A stretch of 62,066 bases of DNA from Caulochytrium protostelioides (taxonomy: Eukaryota; Chytridiomycota; Caulochytriomycetes; Caulochytriales; Caulochytriaceae), in the NCBI GenBank assembly GCA_003615045.1, contig ML014222.1, forward strand, positions 1 through 62,066, written 5' to 3'. The notes beneath the pieces were generated by a model. That model was given only the letters and a program-made list of their open reading frames with translations, made no database searches and was not told the DNA's origin. Both the position numbers and the translations under genes were made by a program. Positions 22,141 to 32,300 of this stretch are shown one piece after another (position 1 is the stretch's first letter; every line of letters starts with the position of its first letter).

Positions 22141-22927
22141 CACGCAATCAATAACAGGAAGAGTTGAGTGGCACGTCTAGCAGAATGCATGGAGCGCGGG
22201 TTGCCTTACGGACACTTACGGCGACGAGTCTTTCGGCCGAGAGGCCGTGCGGTGGCGGCCGCTGGCGTTGCGACTCGCGCTCATGGCGGCCGCCGTGGTT
22301 CTCAACGGTCCGCGGTCCACGGTCCACGGTCGCGGCGGTTCACGCTTAACGGTTCAGCGGTTCAACAGTCAACAGTCCAAGAAGGGGACGGGACGGAGGA
22401 ACGCAATCGTGCCGTCTTTCTGCTATGGCGGGCAGGGCGGAGCAGGAGAATGGGAGCACGTCGACCACGTCCGATGCGACGGCCTAAGACCGATTTCCAG
22501 AGTCGTGCCGTCCTTAAAAGCCGCCCACCACGGATAAGAACGATAGGCACGGGACGTGAAGTGACGATAACAAGGACGAGATTAAGCTGCCGACGGATGA
22601 CTCGAGATCCGATATCGTTTTCCCCGTGAGTTGGACGGGGAAAGCCGGACGCGGGCGGCGGCGATCTTGCGGCCCGAGGGGGGCAGAGTGCTGGATCTAC
22701 GGGCCCCCACCTCCGAACCCTCCTACGAGGAAACGACAGCCAGCAGCGAGGCGTGAGGCCGCGAGAGGTCCCCGGTCTCCGATGCCCGCCGCTCTCACTT
22801 AGCGGCCTTATCGTCTCGGCACTTTTTTAACGAGATCGTATATATAAGCCCATCCTGGCACCTAACACGCACAGCATGCTCTCCGTGGTGCCCCCCAGGG
22901 GTCCCCACCCTGCAGTACGCATTCCGT
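22141..22927. other. Intergenic, 5' flank of DNAI4 and 3' flank of the Fanzor-like remnant
   Basis: No intact gene. A GTATATATAAG stretch near 22844-22854 reads as a TATA-like element on either strand. Short direct repeats of GGTCCACGG and GGTTC occur at about 22300-22370. On the - strand, the region just after the remnant (22870-22920) has runs of G and C (GGGTGGGGACCCC...) able to form hairpins. Base composition drops in GC here compared with the neighbouring genes. Confidence 0.45.
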
Positions 22928-23118
22928 TCAGTGTCGGATGAGCTTGCCGACCTCGGGCCGCAGCGGCGCTTGCCCGGGATTGCGGCACAAGCTATCGGTC
23001 TGTCGGATAAGGCCAGACAGCGTCGGATGTTCAACGCGGCATTGATATCGCGGTTCACAAACTTGCCGTTGGTGGCTACACGCCACAGCAAATCTCGGAG
23101 TCTTGGGCCAAAAGCCAC
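22928..23118 (-). pseudogene. C-terminal remnant of a TnpB/Fanzor-type RNA-guided nuclease
   Basis: Read on the - strand from 23118, a frame gives RLRDLLWRVATNGKFVNRDI followed by NAALNIRRCLALSDRP. The segment FVNRDINAALNIRRC matches the RuvC-III end of TnpB/Fanzor proteins (Arg-Asp-x-Asn-Ala-Ala-x-Asn-Ile), where the Asp is a catalytic metal ligand. Upstream this frame meets a stop within about 20 codons. Downstream, a second frame over the same DNA continues with GQAPLRPEVGKLIRH and a stop at 22928, as if a one-base indel had split the tail. No wedge, REC, RuvC-I or RuvC-II motif was found upstream, so this is a decayed fragment, not a working nuclease. Eukaryotic Fanzor genes are known from chytrid fungi. 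The call rests on one short but diagnostic motif. Confidence 0.55.
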
Positions 23119-24327
23119 CCGATGAACAACGGGCCACCGAGTTTATGAAGTTGTTTACTTCGTTCATCCAACTCCAGCTTGTGCCATTTTTCGGCAGCTT
23201 CGTGATGTTTGGGTTCGACAATCTCAAGGTTTGCATCGCTTGCTTCAGGGATGGGCACCGTTTTCGTTTGTCGGAGAGAATCCAAAGCCGACTTGGTGTC
23301 ATCAGCGAGCTGCGTGATGTGACTGGCCATGAGTCTAATCGAGTGATGCCTCCGAGCGGAGGCTTCTGCTGTCGCAGAATCCGCCGACATTTCGATAAGA
23401 TCGTTGATGGCCGCAGCCAGGTTGAAGTCGAATTCCTTTATTCCCGTCACCCGTATCGCATCATATGCATCGATCGCATCGTTTGCCTCGTTCGCGTGTT
23501 TCGCCACGAGTTTATGTGACTTCATCTTGTCGGAAAATCTGTTGTACAACGAATCGAACTTGTCCTCCAAATTTTTGTGAGCGTTTCTCACATTCCTAGA
23601 TGTTTCTGACGACCGTTGAACCTTTTTCTGCAACAGTATATGCTTGGCCTCGAGCAGCTTCAACTGGGATTCGTCCCTTTCTAGCTCGAGTGGGTAATCG
23701 CTTGTAGTCACTTTTCAATTCTACTCGGCCGTTTTTGATGACTTCTGGTTTGCTATCAAACTTTTGCGTCAATACTCCCGGAATTGCTTTGAAGTCCCTC
23801 GCTTCCACATGCGCCGCCGTAGACTCCGCTGGCATCGCATCTTTCGCTTTTTCCTGATGCTTTGGTGCAAAAAGCTGAACGGCTTCGTTAAGGCGCAGCT
23901 GTAACGAGTTGAGGCTTTGCAAATGTAATTGGACTTTCCGAATCGTAGACACGGACTCAGTGATGGAAAGATTGAGCATACTCTTCAGAATCATCATCTT
24001 CCTCCCACCGTTTCGCTGATCCTCGTACAGACTTAGCAGCATGAGCCGACGTTGAACCCTTTGTTTCATTGTCAGGAAAATGGCAGTTGAAATGATGGCG
24101 TTTGGATCATTCTGCTTCGTGGAATCAGGCACTTTGGTTGATACAAGATAGGCAATTCTCTCACGGATTGGTCTTAAAGATTCTGTAAATCGATGAAATT
24201 TGGTTTGCCAAATACATTGCAAGGCCTGAAGTTGCGTATGGCGAAGATTAAGATCCGCTAAATAAGCCGTGTGTTGTGCTTCCGCCTTTTGAAACGCGGA
24301 TATGATACCTTTCCATTGCGCTTCCAC
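23076..24327 (-). CDS. Coiled-coil protein of unknown function (two frames, probable short intron; 5' end unresolved)
   Basis: Two overlapping frames on the - strand look like parts of one protein. The first (24327 towards 23596) begins VEAQWKGIISAFQKAEAQHT and is helical and Gln/Leu/Arg-rich. The second (23711-23076) continues DYPLELERDESQLKLLEAKH, then a long charged helix, and ends EICCGV. A 61-nt intron (23761-23701, GTTTGA...TACAAG) would join them in phase (566 nt upstream, 625 nt downstream), giving about 396 residues; a frameshift is the alternative. There is no ATG near 24327 (that codon is GTG), so an upstream exon is likely. No family was recognised. The base composition is clearly AT-richer than the flanking DNAI4 gene and the 3' end runs into the Fanzor-like remnant, which hints at a foreign or transposon-linked origin. 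Confidence 0.5.
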
Positions 24328-26264
24328 ATACGGTGAAAGTTAGATATTTTGATGCGTCCACTTCTCCGCCTGATTGGCGGGGTCCCATCTTTCAAAGTAC
24401 TCGATCTGGCACCATGCTCCTGCCCGTGGATAGATGTCTGTTCACCAAATTTCGGCCGATGCCTCTGTGGGTGGTGCACTCCGGCTTCGGGGTGGTTATC
24501 CAGCGAGCGTTTGCTGGGGATGCTCTACCCCCGGGGACCGGTGGGCGAACCGAACACCGTGCGGTCGTGAGGAAGTGGAGGGAGGAAATTGGGCGGAGCT
24601 GGCTGGGGGGGACCTCGAGGCTGGGCCATCCTAGGATTGTCGGAACCTTCATTCGCCCGAGTTAAATCCTGTATGGGGCCTGCGGGCAGGCCTGCGTGGG
24701 TCGTGCTGGGGTGGCTCGTGATCGCCTCAGCATCGGGATGTGGAGTGGGTTCTTGAGGCAATTCAGCAAGGACATCCCTCCACCAGGAGCTGGTTGTTCG
24801 TGGGTCTGTCGGAAACGGGGGTGCCGATGTCCACGTGGCCGCGCACGTGGTCATGACCGCCATGATGGCGAGCGAGCGGCCGAGCGACAGCATCATGAAC
24901 CACATGATGATTGTCACAGCCGCGCCGGCGGGAAGAAAATGACGCAGACAAACGCGCTGAGGGACAGAGAAAGCGAGACTGGCAGAGAGATAAAGGGGTA
25001 CTCAGAAATATGGGGAGAGAGATTGGGAGAGGTCTCCGGTAAAGCAGACTATGATGATGCGTAGAGAAATGCTCAGGAGGAGAAACGTGGCAGGCCGCTG
25101 ACGAGTGGCCGTGGTGACGGTGCCGCGACCCTCATCAGGCAGGTGGCATGGCACAAACCTCGGCGTCGGCGTCGATGCCGTGACCGCCGTTCCATCCATC
25201 CACCATCATTCTGCGCTCACCGAGGTGAACCATACTAAATCGTTATTCTTTATATATGCTAATAAACGGGGAAGAGGTCGCTTGTCGGGCTCACGCTGCG
25301 GTGTGGCGGGGTAGGGCGGCCACAGTGCGACCGTCACCGAATCCGTCCGCCACGAGACCGCCCTGGACCAGCTTAGCGACTCCGCTGGGCTATGTGGCAA
25401 GTCGTGAGTGGATGCTGCGTGCATCGCGCGAACCGGACTGGTGGTTATGCTCGGCCCGGAGCCCAGAACATGACTCCCTATCGCCGGATAAGCATCAGAT
25501 GGCACGCCAACGGAGACGCCAACAAGGACGCAAGCCCCAAGGACTGGCTCCGGAACAGAGCAGGCTCAAGAGGACAAAGCGAGCCTGGCCATGATGGTGG
25601 CGCGGCGCGCTAACGGCCATGATGCGAACTAACGCATCCCGTGCTCTTTATGTTCCTGAATGTTCTTCATGCTCGCTCGCCATCGTGATGGATGCTCCGG
25701 CTGGCTTTGTTAGAATCCCGTCGCCGTCGATTCCGCTGGCGGGACGTCTCAAAGCGTCTTAGTTGCGGGGTTTGACCTTGGGCTAGGTGAGATTGGGCGG
25801 GGAGAACCCTTTCTTTCGGACGAAGAATGGGCAAGACAAAAGATGGGCACAGTCTCGTGTTTCTGTGGCTTTCTGGTTCTGTGGCTGTGCTGGGCACGGC
25901 GAGACTGGAGGCGCTGTTGTTAGCGCTCTCTCGGCAAATGACCAACTGCTCGGCGACGAACAGGCAATACACCGTGAGATACTATCACAGTGGCTCCCAA
26001 GCTGATGCAAACAAGACGGTGGGTCATAAGTCGTTTTAAGAATACGTTGCAGACGAAACGCCCCCGGTACACGATCCAACGAACGAACAGCATGTAGACG
26101 GCTTTGGTGGACCTGTCAGCTTGTGACCACAGAAAAAACTGGCTGCCCGTGTTGGATTGTCCACGAGTGGACAATCAATCCACTGATTATGAATCGATCG
26201 TTAGATAGTCACGGACAGATGACACCTAGGGGATCGTAGGGTCACGACTGCAAATGTCTTGCTT
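24328..26264. other. Gene-poor stretch between coiled-coil gene and FUN14 gene
   Basis: About 1.9 kb without a confidently supported gene. Short ORFs occur on both strands. Only the - strand ORF 24525-24905, with a hydrophobic start, looks worth recording. Base composition is lower in GC than the rest of the window, consistent with non-coding or repeat-derived DNA. No terminal inverted repeats or target-site duplications could be recognised by eye. Confidence 0.45.
24525..24905 (-). CDS. Possible small secreted/membrane-targeted ORF, hypothetical
   Basis: A 126-codon ORF from ATG 24905 begins MWFMMLSLGRSLAIMAVMTT, a hydrophobic stretch resembling a signal peptide or membrane anchor with a plausible Ala-x-Ala-like cleavage zone (TWTSAPP). 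The rest is Pro/Thr/Ser-rich and ends GSPTGPRG. It might be a stand-alone secreted protein, or a first exon of the coiled-coil gene downstream on the same strand. No homology was recognised, and it may be chance. Confidence 0.25.
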   Translation of the reverse strand: MWFMMLSLGRSLAIMAVMTTCAATWTSAPPFPTDPRTTSSWWRDVLAELPQEPTPHPDAEAITSHPSTTHAGLPAGPIQDLTRANEGSDNPRMAQPRGPPQPAPPNFLPPLPHDRTVFGSPTGPRG

Positions 26265-27216
26265 TTAAATGTAGAAACCGGAAAGGACACCAGCGAGAAA
26301 GCCGCCATACAGCGAAGTTGAGAACCCGTCGCCCATTACTCGCGACGCCAGTGAAGGGTTTGACGAATCGGTCTCGTCGTTAGCCATGGACGACGCATCA
26401 GCATGAAGACGGTGAGCTAGGCGCGACACAGTCTGGCGCGGCCGAACACCATGTCCGAGCTTGTTCCAGTCGATATATTGAAGCGCGCCAACATACTGAG
26501 CCGCGCCCCGCCATGGTTCCGCGAGGCGCACCAATATCAGCAGATCACCGATCATACAGAAAACAATCCTTGTGAGCGATCACGTTCGACGGGCTGCTCG
26601 GTAACAAAGCCGAGCCGAGCGGGCATTCACACTGTGAGCACAGATGGCAGAAGGGAACCCTGAAGGGTGATGATTGAAAACTTACGTAAAGGGCCGAGGC
26701 CACACCGAGCGTGAAAACAGCCATGAACTTAGCCATGGGAAAGAGAAACACTTTCAGCAAGAAGCCTGCAACAAATCCGACGGCTGCCGTCTTCGGCTGC
26801 AAATCCTGAAGCGTGACATTGTTGGTAGTCGCCCGTCGGGCAGGCGCAGCAATACGTTTGCCGAGATCAACGATCATAGGCTCGGAGCGCTGGAGCACGG
26901 CATCGGCTTCGACGGCGCGTGTCATGGCAAAGGCCGCTCCACCGGCCAGCAGCATGCTACCAGCGAGAAACCCGAGCCTTGCCGCTCTTGATCCGGCGGC
27001 CGCCGTTGCTACGCTGGTGGCTCCCGCGTGAACCGGCCGCACTTGTGTCGGGCCCATCCGCCCCAGAAGCGGCGCCATCGATCGAGATGCGGGCGCGACG
27101 ACGGTCGTCATGTGGCGCAGAAGCCCGGCTCGCAGCATCACCGCGGGTGCTGTCTGGGACATGGCTGACCAGCAGGCACTGCTTCGGGGCAGAACCGTTG
27201 CCAGTGGCGTCAGCAT
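26265..27216 (-). CDS. FUN14: FUN14-domain mitochondrial outer-membrane protein (two exons)
   Basis: Exon 1 is 27216-26686 and exon 2 is 26495-26265. The 190-nt intron has GTAAGT and CTCAG borders in phase 0 and joins LGVASALY to YVGALQYIDWNKL. The product is about 253 residues from ATG 27216. Residues 1-75 are Arg/Ser/Thr/Ala-rich with few acidic residues, like a mitochondrial targeting sequence. A hydrophobic segment lies at about 80-98 (LGFLAGSMLLAGGAAFAM). The FUN14 domain runs from about 137 (LQPKTAAVGFVAGFLLKVFL) through the Gln-Tyr-Ile-Asp-Trp block to the Gly-rich C-terminal helix (SLYGGFLAGVLSGFYI). FUN14/FUNDC1 proteins sit in the mitochondrial outer membrane; the animal member is a mitophagy receptor and the yeast member takes part in ER-mitochondria lipid exchange. 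No clear LC3-interacting motif was seen. Confidence 0.8.
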
Positions 27217-28165
27217 GATGGCGATGGCGAGCCGCTGTGGTAGCCGATCCGTCGCCAAGATCCGTTTCCAACGGGATGCTAGCGAACACGAAGTGTTACG
27301 TGACAAAGCGTGGCAGGGGTGAGCAAACGACGTGGGCGCCCGTGCGAGGTCAGGCAGTGGCAGGCGGAATCCCGTCGTGAAGGAAAGCAGAATTTTAATC
27401 GAAAGGACGGACACAAACCCGGAAACGAGACATGCCGCGACCTGCCCCGGTCGATTGGTGCTGTGGATACCAGAGCTTAACTGAGGCCCGCCAGGGTGGA
27501 AGCCGGAGCGTCGAACGGCCCCATTTATACGCTCCGGTTTCTTCGACCTAATTCGCCGGCAGGTCACGGGCTGGCGTGCGACGGTGACCGCGTCCGGGCG
27601 GCCGGGCCAGGCTAGAGAGCGGCGATTCTCGACGCGTCCACACCGCGCGCGGCGAGATCCCGAGCAATAGGGCGGCGCGACATCGCGCGGTCGGTGACAT
27701 CATTCGGCGGGCCCCGCGTGGTAGGGGCTGTGGCTCAGCTCGAAAAATGCTTTGACTTGCGCTTCCTTTCCAAGGGTGCGGGGCCTACCCGGAGGCGACC
27801 GGCGCCTTCCTCAGAGCATCTCCGAGCTTATCACGCCTTTTCTAGACGACGCTGCATCTCTGCACCTTCATCGGTCGGTTTCAGCGATTCAGCGAGACCC
27901 CCCGAGTCACGGAATCGGTAGATCATCGCTTCCGATGCGGATCGGCTGTCAGAACCGACACAGAGAAGGGTGAGACCACCCCACACGGATCACATCCACC
28001 CCCACCAAGCAGGTAGGCCGCTATCAGAGTGCGCAGCGGTCTGTTCAGCTCAGGTTGTTTTTGTACTCCAGCCTGACCGCACGCATAGACCCTGGCCACT
28101 CACTCGGCATAAAAGGTCCTGCAAAAAAACTTGAGCACGTATCGTTCGCAATCAATCAACCAGTC
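27217..28165. other. Intergenic upstream of FUN14 gene
   Basis: The FUN14 frame remains open upstream to 27567 but without conserved sequence. Small + strand ORFs at 27694-27973 show no domain. The stretch probably contains the divergent promoters of FUN14 and of the hypothetical gene at 28166. Confidence 0.45.
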
Positions 28166-28828
28166 ATGAGCGAGCAAAACAGCAACAGCCCGCCAGCGTC
28201 ATCCAACAACAGGGGCCATGGACCGTACCGTACAGGATGTCATCAGCCGACGCTTATCGATGCGGCAGAGACGGTCGATCAGGACAGGCTCCAGATCGCG
28301 ACGCGCTTCGACGGTATGATCGACCGACTTTCAGGCTCGACTCCTGATTGGTGTTTGTTCACGCGGAACCCCGTCGATCCACACATCGCGTTTGAGGCCT
28401 TTGTCTCAGAAATGAGGCGAAGCAGGGCGGAGCGGCAAAATCGGGTTAGGGATGGCGGAGGCCCAAGGCGGCTGCAGGACGGAGGCCTTCAACGAAAGCA
28501 GGCAAAAGGCGCTCCTCCCCCTTCCTACTGGCATTCCTTACCGCTTTCCGCGACCACCAGATCCAGGCGCTTGCTTGGGGGAGAGGTGGAGGGGCCAGAA
28601 GCAGAGATGGACAGAGACTGGGACATGCCGGGTGCTCCCCCAAGCAACGTCACGAGTGCTCAGCGTCTCACATCGCGGTTGCGGCCGATCGACGAGTGGG
28701 ATGGACTCGGCCCGGTGCGTGGTGACCTCAGATCTCTAAGCCCTGTCACCCCCGTACAGCCGCCCCGCTTGGGGTATCAACGCATCAGAGGCCACGACGG
28801 ATCATGCTGGGTTGTGGCTGGGGCATAG
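28166..28828 (+). CDS. Hypothetical protein, 220 residues
   Basis: The ORF from ATG 28166 (MSEQNSNSPPASSNNRGHGP) to 28828 lies in a gene-poor stretch; the frame extends to 28055 upstream, but the inner ATG has the better polar start. Residues about 30-95 look structured (DRLQIATRFDGMIDRLSGST, then DWCLFTRNPVDPHIAFEAFV). The rest is Arg/Gly/Pro-rich and probably disordered. There is no transmembrane segment or recognised family. It lies about 0.5 kb upstream of HYDIN on the same strand. It could be a lineage-specific protein or chance. Confidence 0.38.
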   Translation: MSEQNSNSPPASSNNRGHGPYRTGCHQPTLIDAAETVDQDRLQIATRFDGMIDRLSGSTPDWCLFTRNPVDPHIAFEAFVSEMRRSRAERQNRVRDGGGPRRLQDGGLQRKQAKGAPPPSYWHSLPLSATTRSRRLLGGEVEGPEAEMDRDWDMPGAPPSNVTSAQRLTSRLRPIDEWDGLGPVRGDLRSLSPVTPVQPPRLGYQRIRGHDGSCWVVAGA

Positions 28829-29349
28829 GGACGAATCGCGGAATTGTCTGTGAGACACATAACCTCGTGTAGCGTCCATTTCCACCGGTAGGTGATAGCA
28901 ACCGCGCCGTAGCTGACCACTGGATGCTCCGATCAGCACGCTCTTTCCAGTGGCTGGTATTTTAATTGACTCATCTACACGATCTCGTGAGTCCGACAGG
29001 CTGTTTTTTGCGGAACGGCGCTCTCCGTTGCCTGGTGGTCGATGGCCATGTGTCGCTGGTGCTTTAGACCATCGTGATTTTTCTGAGTCCCCCGTTTTCT
29101 CTGTGAGGCTTCCATCTCGCGGCCTCTGCGATCATTCGATCTCGCCACCGCTTGCATTGCCCCGCGTCCCCGCCCCGATCTCCACCGCCTGCATCACCTG
29201 CTCGATCCCGCTCGTGGAATCTGTTGACATCGGAAGGACTCTAGATCGGGCCGCGTGCCAACGAGCTAGCCGTGAGTGCATCGTTTCCAGTTCATCGCGC
29301 GTGAACGCCATCTGCTGAAACGTCGCCTCGGGATCCCTGTCATCGCGCG
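28829..29349. other. HYDIN 5' flank
   Basis: This presumably holds the promoter and 5' leader of the giant HYDIN gene. A - strand ORF (29359-29132) overlaps the HYDIN start and is not accepted. No TATA element is obvious. Confidence 0.4.
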
Positions 29350-32300
29350 ATGGCCCCACTTGAAAGTGAGGGTGCCGCCCTCCAATCGGATCCGCTGCGG
29401 AGTGCAGATCCCTTGGGACCAGACGGCTCGCAAGCGGCGAAGCTTCCTGGACTTCCGGCGTCCCGCTCGCCGACGGTTCCTCCGCCGGTCTCTCCGAATA
29501 GTCGCCGAGACAATGGTGCCAAACTAGCCTCCTCGGTCATGAAGCATGTCGCGGCGCGTCAGCGCTCCTTGAGTCCGAATCATCCACGCTCGGAGGGGAA
29601 CACGGGCGAGACCGCGGGAAGCATGCCGGGCGCCGCACCCGCGCATAGCCCCGTCATGGGACAGCGCAATAAGATTCCGGCGATTTGGCGTCTTGGAAGC
29701 GACGACGGGTCCAGCACCACCGCCTCAGCGCGGCAGACCAACCGCATGGGCATCCCAAAAAACATGTACAAATCGTCCAAAGATGCGTACAAACCGAGTG
29801 AATACACGGCATTGTGTGAGATGGCTACGCAGGACCGACTCTCCGCTGCGGCTGCGATGGCGCCACCGTCCAAGATCACGCGGCTGCTGGCTCTGACGGA
29901 CCCCGAGCTGACGACTATGGCCCTGGCGGCCTCGCAGCCTCGCACCTTTGGCGTGCCCATTGATCGCCCTGTGTTCCGTGCAACGCCATCCCGTGTCTAT
30001 CTGCAAAACTGGCAGGCGTTTCAGAGTATTCAGATTGAAATCGAGTTTCAAAATGAGGATAGTGTCACGCGTCAGATGTATGTCGAAGCGATTCCATCGC
30101 CCTTCTGGAACATACGCCACAAACGAACCAGCTCACTGGCGTCCGAGCGTGTCGCACCGGGCATGTCTACCGTGTTTGTGCTCGACTTTAAGCCGCATGA
30201 CAAGCGCGAGTATCGCTGGGATCTGTCCGTCGTGACCGAGCGCGAGAAGTTTATCCTGCCCCTGTTGGCGGTCGCTGATCATCCGATGCTCGATGTACCC
30301 GATATGGTCAATTTCGAGCGATGCTTGGTGAATCACCCCAACATGCGAACGCTGTTTGTCCGCAATGTGGGGGCAGGATCCGCCGACTTTAAATTCTCGC
30401 TCGCACACCCGTGTTTCCAGATTCGGCCTCAAAATGGGGCATTGGGGCCCAATGAAACCATGCAATTCGAGCTCGAGTACCAGGCACAACACGTGTCGGA
30501 CCTTGACGAGGCATCGTTGCTTCTCACCTACGCAAACGGCGACACGCTGTCCATTCATCTCACCGGCTCGAGCTATGAGGGTCAACTCCGCCTGCAGCGA
30601 TCGAGTGTGGAAATGGTTCCTACGTTTCTCAACCAAACGACCTTCCGGGTGGTGCGTCTTTTCAATCACATGGATACGAAGGTTCATTTCTCGTGGCACC
30701 GCCTGCCGAGCGCGGAACATGACCGCCTGGAGCATGACCGCGAAAAGACCAGTCTTGCCATCATGAATCAAGACGGGGGCCACGCGGATTCTGTCCTCAA
30801 TGCCGAACGGCTACGGCAGCAGCTGCGTGAAATTGATGGCAAACAGTACCTTTTCCCTACAGCGACGAACGATTTCTCGGTGGAAAGCGCAAGTCTGGAA
30901 ACCTTTTCGATTACCCCCCAGCAAGGCGTCGTGTGGCCCAACTCATACACGGAATGCAGTGTCATCTTTGTGCCGAAAGAGGACGGCCAGTTTGACGCGA
31001 CCGCATACTGTAAGATCGGCGGTCGTGTGGAACGCCTGGTCTTTCACATGACGGGACGAGGCCACGGTCCCAATCTGCACTTCATCCAGCAGGACTTGGT
31101 CCAGGATCTCAAAAAGATTTACATGGGCCACTCGATCACACGTGTATTGCACTTCGAGAATATGGGCGACATTGACGCCCCGTGGAAAATGATCATGCCA
31201 CCGAATTCGCCATGCACCTTCAAGCCCGAGAAGGGAGTGGTGCCGCCACGTGCCAATGCGATCACGCGCATGACGTTCAAGCCCCAAGGGCTTGGTTTCT
31301 TTGACCACGTTTTCAATGTGGCGGTCGAGAAAGCTGAGAAGGGGGCGTTTGTCCGAGTGAAAGCGGAAGTGGTCGTTCCCGAATGCTCTTTTGACTTGCA
31401 GCACGTCGACTTTGGCGCGATTGCCTATGGGTTTTCCCATACCCAGGCGCTCACGCTGATGAACTCGGCGACGGTGCCGCTCCACTTTTCCCTGCGTGTC
31501 GCGCCAAACGTCTTGTCTGTGGATACTGAGCGGAGTCAGCCGACAGGGGGAGCCTCCACGGACGATCCCGAAGAAGATATGTTAGCAGGCATGAAACGGC
31601 CTCCTCAGTTTGCGATCACTACGCCGCAATGGATAATTTCGCCTTCTATCGGTCAAGTGCCACCTAACAGTCAAATCCAGGTGGAGGTCCAGTTGACACC
31701 GCAGTCTCAGGGACTGTTTGAGGGCGCACTGGTGCTCGACGTGGTCGACGTTAACACGCACGTGGCTGCCGTGACGTACAAGGCCGAGAGCATCGCCCCC
31801 AAAATTTCACTGGTACCGTGGTCGCAGAACTTTGGCGAGACGTTCATCCATCTTCCGTACGTCTACAATGCCGTTCTGACCAATGACACCCCGTACGCGG
31901 CTGAGTTTTGTCTGCTCCAACCAGAGGAACGCGAAAAAACCCATAGCATCATGACGCGGAATCTGAGCGGCACCATTCCGGCACACGGCTCCACGAAAGT
32001 GGCAATTGAGTTTCAAATCCGCCGGTTAGGACCGATTGAGATCGATCTGGCTTTCTTGATTCGTGGCCATTCCGAGCCGCTCGTGGCGGAACTCACATGC
32101 CGCGGCATCGGGCCACGTCTTCGTTTGGAGGCCACGGAACTGGACTGGGGTAAAATCCCTGTTCTCACGCACGAGACGCGAACCGTTGTCCTGCGTAACG
32201 AAGGCCAGGTTCCGGCGCTTTTCAATCTGCAGCTGCTAGCGGAAGATACGGTTTTCAAGGCCGAGCCGACTCAAGCCACGCTCAATCCGGGCCAGACGGT

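Noticed and set aside
23596-23733. 24-nt GT-AG micro-intron inside the overlap of the two coiled-coil frames
   Set aside because: Its length is a multiple of three, so it would not join the two frames; the 61-nt candidate 23761-23701 does.
29132-29359. Small - strand ORF overlapping the HYDIN start
   Set aside because: Helical-looking (RDELETMHSRLARWHAARSR) but only 75 codons, overlaps the HYDIN ATG, and has no recognised family or splice partner.
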